Shown: positions 36,268 to 46,177, counted from the stretch's first letter. The stretch is 64,000 nt of DNA from an uncultured Schlesneria sp. (GCA_903871875.1 CAIQIR010000055.1:1-64000); one strand, 5' to 3'. Made by a program: numbers and translations. The notes: generated from the letters alone by a model not told the origin.

Positions 36268-37776
36268 ATGACCATGAACAATAAGATGCCTTGTCAATTC
36301 ACCGTCACACGCGGGCCTTTGGTCTGGGTGGTGGCGTTGTTGTATTTGACGGCAGGATGTGCGACGCCTTGGGAAAAATCGGCGTTGCTGAAGGACACCT
36401 CTCCCAACCTCGATCGGATTCAAGGCCCTACCCAGCGGTCGTTGACGAACCTGTTCAAGAAGAAACAAGAAGAGGAAGATAAGGTCGCGGACGATTCACT
36501 AAAGCCGATCAAGGGTACACCGCAATACCTTGCCGCAACCGAGCTCTTCAAAGAAAAGAAATATCAAGAGGCAGAAAAAGCGTTCAAGAAAGTCGCGAAA
36601 GAATTCAAGAAGAGTGAGATCCGCGAAGATGCGCTGTTCATGCAGGGCGAAGCCGCGTGGGAGCAAGAGCACTATGCCGTGGCCCACGACGCTTATGCGG
36701 TCTTGCTTAAGGATTTTCCGTCGACAAGGCACATGATTGTGGTCAGCGAACGTCTGTTTAAGATCGGTCGACTGTGGCTCGACTTCCCTGAAGTCGCCAC
36801 ATTGGAAGAAATCAAACAGGTCAACTTCGAAGATCCGACGAAAGCTCTGCCTTCGGAAGAACCGCCGAAAGTTCCCCAAAAGAAGCCGATCTTCTATCCG
36901 AATTTCCGGAACAAGAAAGAACCTCTATTCGACACGGCCGGCAACGGCGTTGCCGCGCTGTCAGCTGTTTGGATGAACGATCCGACCGGCCCGCTAGCCG
37001 ACGACGCGATGATGCTGGTGGCCAGCTACCATGCCCGTCGTGCCAACTATGTCGAAGCCGATCGTTACTTTCAGATGCTTCGTGAAACATTTCCCAACAG
37101 TCCTCACGTTCAAAATGCGTTCGTGCTGGGATCTCACGTGAAATTGATGTCCTATCAGGGTCCCGCTTATGAAAGCCGCACGCTTCAAGAAGCGCAGTTC
37201 CTGAAAGAAAGTACGCTACGTCTGTATCCCAATCTCAACGAAGCAGACCGCCTACGGGACGAACTCGCACGAATCGAAGATGCGAAAGCCCTCGTCATCT
37301 GGACGGAAATTGAGTTCTACTTGCGCAAGAAGCTCAAACGTTCCGCCGCCGTCTATTGTCACCAGTTGATCGGTCAGTACCCCAAATCCCAATATGCGGA
37401 GAAGGCGAAAGCGAAACTGGTGGAATTAGGTCCGGAATATGAGAGCGGAGCGATCTTCTTGACCTCCATCGAAAAGAAAAAGACAAATCCCTGGGACCGG
37501 ATGGTGGAATACGTAGCACCTTCGACGCCCAAAAAGAAAAAGCACAGCAACACCAGTTCGACGCAATCCGGCAAGTCGAAGGCTAGCTCCAACTCGAACG
37601 ACGGCACCGACAAGCCAACAGATCCGTCCGACGATAAGGAATATGATGGTCAGACGGACGAGACCGAAACACCTCGGAACGTCGACCCAGAAACTCCCAC
37701 CAAATCTCGTCGACTTTGGCCGTTTGGTTTGCCACCGCGAAAACTGCCGGAAGACGCCGACTCGGGTACGAAATAA
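36268..37776 (+). CDS. BamD-like outer-membrane assembly lipoprotein
   Basis: A 502-residue lipoprotein with the lipobox LTAGC (lipidated Cys about residue 31). TPR-like helices follow: ATELFKEKKYQEAEKAFKKV, AHDAYAVLLKDFPS, and a later YVEADRYFQMLRETFPNSPH, the pattern of BamD. It is twice the length of E. coli BamD and ends in a Lys/Ser/Pro-rich tail. BamD works with BamA to fold beta-barrel proteins into the outer membrane; the LptE-like gene 53 bases downstream strengthens this. The start among three nearby Met codons is uncertain by a few residues. Confidence 0.82.
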   Translation: MTMNNKMPCQFTVTRGPLVWVVALLYLTAGCATPWEKSALLKDTSPNLDRIQGPTQRSLTNLFKKKQEEEDKVADDSLKPIKGTPQYLAATELFKEKKYQEAEKAFKKVAKEFKKSEIREDALFMQGEAAWEQEHYAVAHDAYAVLLKDFPSTRHMIVVSERLFKIGRLWLDFPEVATLEEIKQVNFEDPTKALPSEEPPKVPQKKPIFYPNFRNKKEPLFDTAGNGVAALSAVWMNDPTGPLADDAMMLVASYHARRANYVEADRYFQMLRETFPNSPHVQNAFVLGSHVKLMSYQGPAYESRTLQEAQFLKESTLRLYPNLNEADRLRDELARIEDAKALVIWTEIEFYLRKKLKRSAAVYCHQLIGQYPKSQYAEKAKAKLVELGPEYESGAIFLTSIEKKKTNPWDRMVEYVAPSTPKKKKHSNTSSTQSGKSKASSNSNDGTDKPTDPSDDKEYDGQTDETETPRNVDPETPTKSRRLWPFGLPPRKLPEDADSGTK

Positions 37777-37829
37777 AAAAATCCCGTTCAGTCGATCAAA
37801 CTGACCGCTGATGTTCGTGATGATGTCAA

Positions 37830-38477
37830 ATGAATACGAAACGATGTCCCACAATTAGTATTCGTCACACCGTGAGACGGGCTGCGTGGACGTTGTGTTC
37901 TTCGATTCACTCAGACGCATCACCGCACTCACTTCGTTTAGGATCCGCGCCGATTCAGCGTCGATGCTTTCTCCAATTTGCAGGCTGCTTGTGGCTTGCG
38001 ACGACGTTGACGGGTTGCGGCTATACGGTGGGAAATAATTTCTCCCGCGATATCAAAACGGTCTCTGTGCCGATCTTCGAGAACTTGACCACTCGCAGGG
38101 GCCTGGAATTTCAGCTGACCGAAGCCGTCCAAAACGAACTCACGAAACGCTCGTCTTATCGCCTGGCCAAAGGGCTGGATGCCGATACAAAACTGACCGG
38201 ACAGATCGTCAGCTTTCGCAAAGACGTGCTGGGCGAAACACGCTACGACGATCCGCGAGAGTTACAGATTTCATTGATGGTCAAAGTCACCTGGGAAGAT
38301 CTTCGATCGGGACAGGTCTTGGCCCAACAAGAAATTCCGCTTTCCCCCGAAGCCATTCCCATGACGGCGCAGTCCGAATTCGCGCCGGAAATTGGTCAAT
38401 CACTCGCCACGGCAATGGACGATGCCTACCAATCGATGGCACGCAAAATTGTCAATCTGATGGAAGTCCCCTGGTGA
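37830..38477 (+). CDS. LptE-like LPS-assembly lipoprotein
   Basis: A 215-residue protein whose mature part fits LptE, the plug of the LptD LPS translocon: the lipobox is TLTGC (Cys about 64), followed by G-Y-T-V, then VPIFENLTTRRGLEFQLTEA, ALLELD-like strands, TKLTGQIVSFRKDVLGETRY and a C-terminal amphipathic helix. The N-terminus is long before the lipobox, and contains RRCFLQFA, a twin-Arg-like feature, so the true start may be later, e.g. GTG at 37872. It follows the BamD-like gene closely, which fits outer-membrane biogenesis. Confidence 0.8.
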   Translation: MNTKRCPTISIRHTVRRAAWTLCSSIHSDASPHSLRLGSAPIQRRCFLQFAGCLWLATTLTGCGYTVGNNFSRDIKTVSVPIFENLTTRRGLEFQLTEAVQNELTKRSSYRLAKGLDADTKLTGQIVSFRKDVLGETRYDDPRELQISLMVKVTWEDLRSGQVLAQQEIPLSPEAIPMTAQSEFAPEIGQSLATAMDDAYQSMARKIVNLMEVPW

Positions 38478-38487
38478 GCATCGGTGC

Positions 38488-39435
38488 CTAAGATGCGGGA
38501 AAGGCGTCGTTATTTTCGGGGCGTCCTTCCACATAGAACCAGTTGTGGATCGGCTTCAAAATCGTCTGTACCTCTTCGAGCAATTGTTTGTCGAGCGGTT
38601 CGGCGGCCCATTTCGCCCATTCTCGAATCCGTCCCGGCCGTGCCGATCCCGTAATACAGGACGTCATATTGGGGTTGGCGAGCGAGTACTGAAGAGCCAG
38701 CTTGGCGATGTCGCTACCGCGACTGGCGCAGTGGTCCGCAGCCGCTTTTGCAATCCGACGAACTTCGGGCGTCGCCTTATGCCATGGCGGCAAGGGGTCA
38801 TTCGTCAGCAATCGGGCTGAGAAGGGCGCGGCATTCATGATGCCAACGTTCTTCGACTTCAAATATGGGACAAGATCACCATACATCGTGTTTTGCAATG
38901 TATAGTGGTTATACGAAAGCACGACGTCGAGATCGATCTGGTCGAGAATGAACTTAAAGATCTTCATCGGGTATCCGGAGATACCGACAAAACGAACCTT
39001 TCCCTGTCGTTGAACGGCCCTGAGCGCGGGCAGCGTCTCGTCAACGATTTGCTGCATTTCGACAAATTCAATGTCATGACACAGACAGATATCCAGATAG
39101 TCGACTCCCATTCGGTGCAGGCTGACATCCACGCTTTCGACCACCCGACGTGCGGAAAAATCGAAATGCGATTTATCGTATCGGCCCAGTTTTGTTCCGA
39201 GCATATATTTGTCGCGAGGAATGCCACGCAGCGCTGTTCCCAACAACACTTCGGACATGCCCCGGCCGTAAAACGGTGAGGTGTCGATGAAGTTCATCCC
39301 CGCGTCGAGCGCGGCAGGAACCGCAGCAATCGCTTCGTTAATGTCGACGGGACGAAATTCTGCTCCCAATGACGATGCACCGAAACTTAAGGCGGAAAGC
39401 TTGAGTCCGGTCTGGCCGAGCGTGCGATATTCCAT
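38488..39435 (-). CDS. Aldo/keto reductase, galactose-dehydrogenase-like
   Basis: A 315-residue NAD(P)H-dependent TIM-barrel oxidoreductase. It has the AKR N-terminus (EYRTLGQTGLKLSALSFG), the catalytic Asp-Tyr-Lys-His set in FIDTSPFYGRGMSE, LGTKLGRY and LCHDIEF, and the cofactor end ITGSARPGRIREW. It resembles L-galactose/fuconate-type reductases by eye; the sugar or other carbonyl substrate is not defined. It converges with the LptE-like gene, with ten bases between stops. The second ATG (39435) is chosen over the one six bases before, which nearly abuts GAAAGA. Confidence 0.9.
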   Translation of the reverse strand: MEYRTLGQTGLKLSALSFGASSLGAEFRPVDINEAIAAVPAALDAGMNFIDTSPFYGRGMSEVLLGTALRGIPRDKYMLGTKLGRYDKSHFDFSARRVVESVDVSLHRMGVDYLDICLCHDIEFVEMQQIVDETLPALRAVQRQGKVRFVGISGYPMKIFKFILDQIDLDVVLSYNHYTLQNTMYGDLVPYLKSKNVGIMNAAPFSARLLTNDPLPPWHKATPEVRRIAKAAADHCASRGSDIAKLALQYSLANPNMTSCITGSARPGRIREWAKWAAEPLDKQLLEEVQTILKPIHNWFYVEGRPENNDAFPAS

Positions 39436-39458
39436 TTGCATTCTTTCACAAGCCCATT

Positions 39459-40226
39459 TCAGCGGGCAACAAATTCATTGCGGATCCAACCATCGCCAAT
39501 ATTCTCGAAATGGCCGAAAGTCCAATCGGACGCTTCACTCAGTACTTGAAACTCAGCACCATCACGAAGCGGTTGATCAAACGCCGCTTCGTAGGACGTC
39601 CCAATTCCTTTTCGAGCAATCGTCTCTCCGGTAATCACGGCGCGGCGTGACCCCATAAAATCGGCGTAGCCCAAGGCGACATCGATACCCATCGCCAGCG
39701 AGATGATCAAGAGTCCGCCCGTAACAAAATTCAGACGTGGACGACGAAGCAAAACAGCCGATGCTATCGAAATGGCCACCAAAGCAAGTTCAACGAAGAC
39801 GACCTTCACTTTCGTGGGATAAGACAGCCATTCGGTCCAAAACAGCACGTGCGTCCACCACGGGGCGGGACTTTCGGTCAGATGTCCTGGAGCAGAGATA
39901 AGTGCTTGTGCGAGGTTTGCCGCCAAATAGGGATCACGCGGTCGGAACAATTTTGCCTTCCGATAATTCAAAATCGCGCGACCGTATTCACCAGCCCTGT
40001 AGTAGGCATTACCAAGATTGTAATACACAGCGCCGCTGCGATATCCGTCAGCCAAAATTGACTCCAGCACTTTCGCAGACTCTCGATAGTCATCCGGCGA
40101 CTGAGCAGAATCAAAAAGTTCGAGTGCCCGCACGAACGAACGCTCGCGCACACCCGAATCGCTGGCGAACAGATTTGCCAACAATGATCCCAACAGCAAT
40201 AAACAAATTGGAAAGGCCTTGCTCAT
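39459..40226 (-). CDS. batE: BatE: TPR membrane protein with an SH3-like end
   Basis: The last gene of the Bat operon. The 255-residue protein has a signal or anchor segment (about 7-22), TPR repeats (AVYYNLGNAYYRAGEYGRAILNYRKA at about 90-115), two membrane segments (about 145-190) and a C-terminal SH3-like domain (RDGAEFQVLSEASDWTFGH). BatE acts with the BatA/B von Willebrand proteins in the envelope, in a stress/aerotolerance role that is poorly understood. The start is the ATG at 40226 or the GTG before it; the GTG is directly adjacent to the batD stop codon, so translation is coupled. Confidence 0.85.
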   Translation of the reverse strand: MSKAFPICLLLLGSLLANLFASDSGVRERSFVRALELFDSAQSPDDYRESAKVLESILADGYRSGAVYYNLGNAYYRAGEYGRAILNYRKAKLFRPRDPYLAANLAQALISAPGHLTESPAPWWTHVLFWTEWLSYPTKVKVVFVELALVAISIASAVLLRRPRLNFVTGGLLIISLAMGIDVALGYADFMGSRRAVITGETIARKGIGTSYEAAFDQPLRDGAEFQVLSEASDWTFGHFENIGDGWIRNEFVAR

Positions 40227-40229
40227 CAC

Positions 40230-42167
40230 TCAGAATCCTCGTTCAAGCAAGGGAGAAATTCTCGCGATCAAAGTAGTAGCTGTTTCGATGGCGGCGGCCG
40301 GATCGGCAGATCGCCCCCCACCGTACTCGGCCGATTCGATCGATTCCAACAATTGCAATACGTCGGAACGGTCTTCTACTGGGACTGCGGCCGTGGACAG
40401 AATCTGGGCCACATCCACTGTCGTCAGCCCTTCGGCAATCCGATTCTGCGTGTCGGCTACCAACCCAATGATTGCCGATCGAGCCTGTCCCAACGCTTCG
40501 TCGGACCGCCCCTCAGCAAGAGACGTTCGAGCTTCCGTCAGTTTACGCTGGGCCGATCGGCGAGCCTGTTGACGTCGTTGCCAGACGAAATCGGATGACT
40601 TACGCCCATAAAGGGGCACGATCAACATCAACAATCCGGCCATGGCCCAGATTGCCAAAACCGCTTCGCTCCACGCGATCAGACTCAGGCGTTCATCTCG
40701 TAATTCGGACGGATCGATAATGTTCTGCGAGATCCCTTCCGCCCGCGTTTTGATCGTGTTGGAACCCGTAGATGGCATGCTTCCGACCAAATCGCCGCCC
40801 GTCACACGCCCCGATTCAGAGACCTCCAATGGAATCGCCGACGTTCCCGTCTCCACAAATTCTTCAGTCTGCGGGTCGAATGTCGAAATCGACAGCGCAG
40901 GGATACTCACATCCGGGCGTTTGGGCCGAATCGCGTAGGCAAACTTTTTGACCGATCCTTCAATTCGTCCCGTTGGATTTTTATCGATCAAGTCAAAATC
41001 AGCCGCCAGCTGAGTGTTCTTCGACAGATCGGGAGCCGAGATCAATTCGAGCGAGCCCGATTGGGCCCCCCGCTCAAAATCGAGCATCAACGTGAGTGGA
41101 TCACCAACACGGAGCGTCGTGGGACTGGCCGCAGCCGTTACCTGATATTTTCCGATCCCACCACAAAAGGTGGGAGGGCGCGGTGAAGGAACTTCGCGAA
41201 CTTCGACCGTTGTTGCCGGAGCAATTGCAACCAGCCTTCGCGCCACATATTCCCGTTGCTCGACCCCCGAAACAAATGTTCCTTTCACAATTATCGGCCC
41301 GAACGAATAATCACCCGTCTTTTCAGGTGTGATTGTCCGCGACAGTTCATACACGAAATAGCGGATCGGCTTATCATCGAGTCCGTCGCGAACTTCCCGG
41401 CCTTTGGAAAGTGCCAGCACAGCGCTACGGTCACCATCAAAGAACGATCCAGTGCGAATGGCGACATCGTTCAACGTAAAGCCAATTCCATCATTGGTGA
41501 GAAGTGGTTGCAACCACCGCGTCTTTTCCTCCACTTTCAGTCCTGATTCCGGATCGACCCAGTTGACCTGAAGATGCGGCGGTCGCCTTCGAAGGGGTGA
41601 CAGGGGATTGAGATCACCGTCGTTGGGCAGCGGACGAACCAGAACCCGCGCTGTCACCGTGAAAGGCTGGGTCGGATAGACCTTCGCGTGACTGATTTCG
41701 ATTTCGACAAGTACCAGGTCTTGCTTTTCCGGTTCGATCACCCGCAACGCGACTTCGTTGCCGGAGAGCATCTTGCCATCAACGGTCGCTGTCACCGCCG
41801 GGATCGTCAGTTTTCCAGCCGTCTTCGGAATCAGACGAAAATGATAGACATGGCTGAAAACGCTTTGCTGAGTCACGCGTCCATTGATAATAAAAGTTGA
41901 CGATTGATTCCGCGATTCGTCACCGTTCGCGACGACTTCGAATTCCGCTTTGACGGCCGACATGTCAGGTGCCGAAGGATTTTTTGAGTTCCGGATTTCG
42001 ACATGAAAGTCGACGCTATCGCCAACAAAGATTTCGTCCGCACTGATCGCCACCTGGATCTCGGGTTCATCAGCGGCCCACGACAGACCGGTCCCGAGCC
42101 AGATCGCCAACATGACTAGACCGGCAATACCATGTCGAAAGATGCGTGAAGGAGAAGACCGCGTCAT
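40230..42167 (-). CDS. batD: BatD: signal-anchored protein with Ig-like oxygen-tolerance domain
   Basis: A 645-residue BatD. A signal segment (about 14-30) precedes a large beta-rich region of the BatD/oxygen-tolerance type (IQVAISADEIFVGDSVDFHV at about 37; DYSFGPIIVKGTF; PLTLMLDFERG), and a membrane segment lies near residue 505-525 (AIWAMAGLLMLIVPLYG), with a cytoplasmic tail. It probably sits in the periplasm with the BatA/B proteins. The ATG overlaps the stop of batBC by one base (TAATG), a sign of translational coupling. Its own stop touches batE. Confidence 0.87.
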   Translation of the reverse strand: MTRSSPSRIFRHGIAGLVMLAIWLGTGLSWAADEPEIQVAISADEIFVGDSVDFHVEIRNSKNPSAPDMSAVKAEFEVVANGDESRNQSSTFIINGRVTQQSVFSHVYHFRLIPKTAGKLTIPAVTATVDGKMLSGNEVALRVIEPEKQDLVLVEIEISHAKVYPTQPFTVTARVLVRPLPNDGDLNPLSPLRRRPPHLQVNWVDPESGLKVEEKTRWLQPLLTNDGIGFTLNDVAIRTGSFFDGDRSAVLALSKGREVRDGLDDKPIRYFVYELSRTITPEKTGDYSFGPIIVKGTFVSGVEQREYVARRLVAIAPATTVEVREVPSPRPPTFCGGIGKYQVTAAASPTTLRVGDPLTLMLDFERGAQSGSLELISAPDLSKNTQLAADFDLIDKNPTGRIEGSVKKFAYAIRPKRPDVSIPALSISTFDPQTEEFVETGTSAIPLEVSESGRVTGGDLVGSMPSTGSNTIKTRAEGISQNIIDPSELRDERLSLIAWSEAVLAIWAMAGLLMLIVPLYGRKSSDFVWQRRQQARRSAQRKLTEARTSLAEGRSDEALGQARSAIIGLVADTQNRIAEGLTTVDVAQILSTAAVPVEDRSDVLQLLESIESAEYGGGRSADPAAAIETATTLIARISPLLERGF

Positions 42168-45064
42168 TACCAATCCTTGTCAACCGGTGCTCGCCCGAGA
42201 AACTGTCCTTTGAACTTGCGATCTCGTTCCCGTTTTTCCTGCTGCCGTTCACGAACCTTCCGCAAGGCGTCTTCAACCCGATCCTGTGACACTTGCTGTT
42301 GTTGTTTGGGATCTTGTTCTTGCTGGTCTTCTTTTGATTGTCTGTCGTCGGGCTTGGACTGCGGCTGGTCTTTCTGGCCGTCCTGCTCTTTGTTTTCACT
42401 TTTCTGTTCGTTGGCCTTTTGCTGCTGATCATCGCCCTGTTGTTGATCCTGCTTCTGTTGATCTTGTTGCTGGTTATTTTTCGGTTGCGCTTGTTGAATC
42501 TCTTCCAGAATTCGTCGGGCGTCCTCGGCTCGTTGTCTAGCAGTCAATCGATCCTTTTGCTGCAGGGCTTTGATGGTCTGTTCCATTTGCTCGACGGCTT
42601 GGGGTGCCAGTTCGATCGCTTTACGGTAGCCGGCTTTGATCTGTTCAGGATCGACCTGCTGCGATTGAGAAGCATCATCAAGATCGTGGGGTTTGTCGTC
42701 ATCGGCAGCGATCGGTGACGACGGCTCGTTTCCCAGTCGATTGAGCTCTGCTTCGGCTTTGGGAGCCAACAGTCGAGTTCTCTTCAAAGTCCGGGTCTGA
42801 CTTTCTTCCGACTTCACCAGGTCGTCATCAGCGATCGTGATGGACGACGATTCCGCAACCCGGTTTTGCGTATTCGATCGATCAGTGTTTTCTTCCTTCG
42901 AAGCACGTGGATCGTCGATACTGAGTTTCTCTGTGGGGTCCGCCGAATTCTCAATCGGGTTTTCGCCATCAACAGAAGGTGGCATTAGTGTTTTCGCAAT
43001 CGATGTCTGCTCAACCAGCTCGGCGGCAAGCAACGGATGAAACGGAACAACGGCGTCCCAGATCTTCTCCAATTCCTCAATCGCCGCCTGTTGCTCGACA
43101 ACCGCCTTGTCGGGTTCTCGAACTCCGATCTGCCGTGAGGCGGCTGACATCTTTTGCCCTGCAGTATCCGCCCAGCCTTGCAGTAGCGTGATGCCCTCTT
43201 CCACTTCTTTCGAGACCGGTTGATTGGACGGGGCGTTGGGGTCTGGTTGCGGACGCAGATCCTTGTCGATCTTTTCCCGTAGCGTCGGTATTTCTTCGCG
43301 GAGTTCTTCTTGAGCTCGTTTCAATTCGGCGAAGTTATCGGTAGTAACGGCCTCAGGTAGACGATTGACTGCTTCCCGCAAAACGGTTTGCGTTTTCATC
43401 AGGAATTCCAGAAACACAAGCAAGTTCGATTCATCTCGTCGTTTCTGACGATCCTGTTCGTGCCAGCGGTCGGTGTAGTACTTGATCCATTGTCGAACCA
43501 GTTCTAGATTGCGCCGTGCTGGCGCATGATCGGATTGCAACTCCAAACAATGACGATAGGCAGCAATGGCCTGTGCAAGCTGCTCGAGAATCGGCGGCCG
43601 CTTATCGGGCGGAACGTTTTCGGGATGATCACCGCACAAAGTGCGGGCCTGTTCTGCCGCCAGCGTTCCCAGATTAAAATGCGCGGCGGTTGCAATTGAT
43701 CGCTCCTGACTTAAACCAGCCCGCAAATAACAGTCGCGAGCGTGCTCCAAATCACCTTTGCGATGATAGGCACATGCTTCATCAAAAGCGGCAACAGCCG
43801 CTGCAGCTGATTTTTGTTTGTCGAGTTCTTCATTGGCCGCTGCGAATTTTTCTTGTGCTTCGTCGAATTGATCCTTCGCATAGAACTTCAACCCCTCGCG
43901 CACTTCCGTGTATGGCTCGGTCGCCCGACAAACCTCGCTAACACAACTACCAAGCGCCAGGACGATCATAGAGACTTGGACTGGCAATGATGTCCTTGGT
44001 TTGACCGAGCCCTGGCGTCCCGAAGCTTGGTTCGTCGATTGGTCTTCCTCGTCAGGAGACAATCGCGAAACGCGGCGAAACGAGGTAATAGACAGATCAA
44101 CCAGCAGGGAGATCAGAGCAATCGCGAGGAAGATCTGAAATCGTTCTGAACGACGAATTCGCTGTTGAGTCGCCGCATCATCGCTTCGCCGACCTTGCAG
44201 ATGGCTCGTATAAAGTTCACCCAAGTCATACGCACGCGTACCCGCGGGAATATACACGCCCGCGGTCTTGAGCGCAATCTGCTGCAACAGGTCACTATCG
44301 AGTTTGCTCCAAACCTGTTCGCCTTGATATTCGAGAAACGTTTTGGTGTTCGCCTTTTGAGGGACTCGCGCGCCACGCTCGGCATCACCCAAACCCAACG
44401 TAAAGATCGTCACGTGCCTCTCGGCCGCGATGGCAGCGGCTTCCAGCGGATACGACTGCTGATCGTCTCCATCAGTGATCAGCAACACAGCTTGGTCACG
44501 GTCCGACTTCGCGTGAAAGACTTCGATCGCTTTGCGAATCGCGTCGCCGATGGCGGTACCGCCGCGCGGCGCACTGTCGGGATCGAGTTCCTCAAGCGCG
44601 CGGCGGAAGGAGTCGTAGTCGACCGTCAGCGGGCACTTCACAACGGCCTGACCAGCAAACGCAATCAAACCGATCCGCTCGCCTTCCAGACGGTTGACGA
44701 GAGACAACACATCGGCCTTCGCCCGCCCCAACCGCGACGGTGGCACATCGTCGGCCAGCATGGATCGGGAGACATCAATCAGAACGTAAAGGTCGCTTCC
44801 TCGCGGCACGACTTGTTCGTATTCCATCCCAAAACGTGGTCCAGCAAGTGCCGTCAGGCCAAAAATGATCGCGACTTCACGCAATGCCAGCTTCATCCAA
44901 AATCGCAGCGGAGATTGTTTCGGGAAGATCCGCGACCACATCGTCGTCGCGGCGAACGTCTCGCAAGCGACCTGCCGCCGACGGTTCGAATACAGTGTCA
45001 GTCCAAGCCATGCTGCGCAAAGCGGCAAGATCAAATACAACGCTTCCGGGTGCTGCCATTCCAT
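42167..45064 (-). CDS. BatB-BatC fusion: von Willebrand membrane protein with TPR and Gln-rich tail
   Basis: A 965-residue protein. Two N-terminal membrane segments (about 8-25 and 60-78) flank a basic stretch, followed by a VWA domain with the metal site DVSRS (Asp97, Ser99, Ser101) and further MIDAS elements (GGTAIGDAI). After a third membrane segment (about 310-330), a TPR region (about 395-520; EKFAAANEELDKQ, ARDCYLRAGL) corresponds to BatC. A long acidic/Gln-rich tail follows (about 845-945). In many bacteria BatB and BatC are separate genes; here they are one protein. Ser/Asp pattern implies Mg2+/Mn2+-dependent ligand binding. Confidence 0.85.
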   Translation of the reverse strand: MEWQHPEALYLILPLCAAWLGLTLYSNRRRQVACETFAATTMWSRIFPKQSPLRFWMKLALREVAIIFGLTALAGPRFGMEYEQVVPRGSDLYVLIDVSRSMLADDVPPSRLGRAKADVLSLVNRLEGERIGLIAFAGQAVVKCPLTVDYDSFRRALEELDPDSAPRGGTAIGDAIRKAIEVFHAKSDRDQAVLLITDGDDQQSYPLEAAAIAAERHVTIFTLGLGDAERGARVPQKANTKTFLEYQGEQVWSKLDSDLLQQIALKTAGVYIPAGTRAYDLGELYTSHLQGRRSDDAATQQRIRRSERFQIFLAIALISLLVDLSITSFRRVSRLSPDEEDQSTNQASGRQGSVKPRTSLPVQVSMIVLALGSCVSEVCRATEPYTEVREGLKFYAKDQFDEAQEKFAAANEELDKQKSAAAAVAAFDEACAYHRKGDLEHARDCYLRAGLSQERSIATAAHFNLGTLAAEQARTLCGDHPENVPPDKRPPILEQLAQAIAAYRHCLELQSDHAPARRNLELVRQWIKYYTDRWHEQDRQKRRDESNLLVFLEFLMKTQTVLREAVNRLPEAVTTDNFAELKRAQEELREEIPTLREKIDKDLRPQPDPNAPSNQPVSKEVEEGITLLQGWADTAGQKMSAASRQIGVREPDKAVVEQQAAIEELEKIWDAVVPFHPLLAAELVEQTSIAKTLMPPSVDGENPIENSADPTEKLSIDDPRASKEENTDRSNTQNRVAESSSITIADDDLVKSEESQTRTLKRTRLLAPKAEAELNRLGNEPSSPIAADDDKPHDLDDASQSQQVDPEQIKAGYRKAIELAPQAVEQMEQTIKALQQKDRLTARQRAEDARRILEEIQQAQPKNNQQQDQQKQDQQQGDDQQQKANEQKSENKEQDGQKDQPQSKPDDRQSKEDQQEQDPKQQQQVSQDRVEDALRKVRERQQEKRERDRKFKGQFLGRAPVDKDW
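42250..42475 (-). repeat. Gln/Lys/Asp low-complexity coding repeat in batBC
   Basis: Repetitive codons for Gln, Lys, Asp and Glu (read on the minus strand) encode the disordered tail. This compositional repeat is in-frame and not an independent element; on the plus strand it gives a run of Leu/Phe-like codons with spurious open frames. Confidence 0.7.
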
Positions 45065-45097
45065 AGTCGACGATGATTTTCCGATGGATTCTTGACG

Positions 45098-46174
45098 TTA
45101 CGGCAATGAGCGAAAACGGGTTTCATTCAAGACACCAACCACCATGGCCAGCGCAAACCCTGGTCCGGCGAACCAGGGAAAGAGTTCAGTATATTCCGAG
45201 TATTTCGTTTCGGCGAATTCCGACTTCTCCAATCGATCAATCTGAGCGTAAACCTTGGCGAGTCCAGAGGCATCGGACGCATGAAAATATTCTCCTCCCG
45301 ACGTCTGAGCCATCTCGCGTAGCAAATCTTCGTCAATCGGAAACCGCCTCGCGACCAGGATTCGTTTGCCAAATTCGTCTTCCATAGGGAAGGGGACTTC
45401 GCCATTGCGCCCGATCCCGATCGTATACATTTTGATTCCCAACTCGCGTGTGATCGTCGCCGCTTCGCGAGGATCGACGGCACCCGCGTTGTTGTCTCCA
45501 TCGGTCAAAAGCACCAGCACCTTGCTTTTGGCTTTCGCACTTCGCAGCCGATCCAAACCCAAAGCGACGCCATCGCCGATTGCGGTGGCTAATTCTTCCT
45601 GAAGGGCCTGCTGGTTGATGATTCTCCCGCGCTGGTCACGAACCGGCTTCGGAATTTCCAGTCCATTGACGATATCGATCAACGCACCATGGTCGAGCGT
45701 CAATGGACATTTGCTGTCGGCAAAACCTCCAAATGCCACCAGGCCAACTTGATCATCTCGACGCCCGACAAGACCGTGGGCGGGCGAACCTAGTACAAAC
45801 TCGCCGATCACATGCTTAACGGCGTCTAATCGGCAAACATCCTTACCGGCCAGTTGAAAATCGAGAGCTTCCATCGAGCCCGAGATATCCAACACCAACT
45901 CGATGGCGATCCCTTCGCCCGTGACTCGTGATTCCGATTTACCCGATTGCGGTCGAGCCAGCGCGGCGATGATCAAACACAGACCAACACCATACAGGGT
46001 CGGCATTGTGCGTCGAATCCGCTGCAGGGGCGTCACGGGCAGTCCCTTCAGATCCGACACGCTGGAAAAAATCACAGCCGGTCGGCGCCGTTTGTTGAAT
46101 CGCCAACGCAAAATCACGGCGACCACCGGCACAGTTAACAGCCAGATCCATGAATGAAAACGAAAGGAATCCAT
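45098..46174 (-). CDS. batA: BatA: von Willebrand membrane protein
   Basis: A 358-residue protein with an N-terminal membrane segment (about 8-24), a second near 58-72, a VWA domain with the metal-binding DISGS (Asp96, Ser98, Ser100) and the MIDAS Thr/Asp elements VLVLLTDGDNNAG, and a last membrane segment close to the C-terminus (about 335-353; PWFAGPGFALAMVVGVL). This is the BatA layout; the VWA faces the periplasm. The stop lies 33 bases before the batBC start. The gene begins four bases past the NPCBM-protein stop, so it is clearly in the same operon. Confidence 0.88.
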   Translation of the reverse strand: MDSFRFHSWIWLLTVPVVAVILRWRFNKRRRPAVIFSSVSDLKGLPVTPLQRIRRTMPTLYGVGLCLIIAALARPQSGKSESRVTGEGIAIELVLDISGSMEALDFQLAGKDVCRLDAVKHVIGEFVLGSPAHGLVGRRDDQVGLVAFGGFADSKCPLTLDHGALIDIVNGLEIPKPVRDQRGRIINQQALQEELATAIGDGVALGLDRLRSAKAKSKVLVLLTDGDNNAGAVDPREAATITRELGIKMYTIGIGRNGEVPFPMEDEFGKRILVARRFPIDEDLLREMAQTSGGEYFHASDASGLAKVYAQIDRLEKSEFAETKYSEYTELFPWFAGPGFALAMVVGVLNETRFRSLP

Positions 46175-46177
46175 CGA

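Noticed and set aside
42250-42475. Plus-strand Leu/Phe-rich frames that look like membrane proteins
   Set aside because: They are shadows of the Gln-rich low-complexity codons of the batBC gene on the minus strand.
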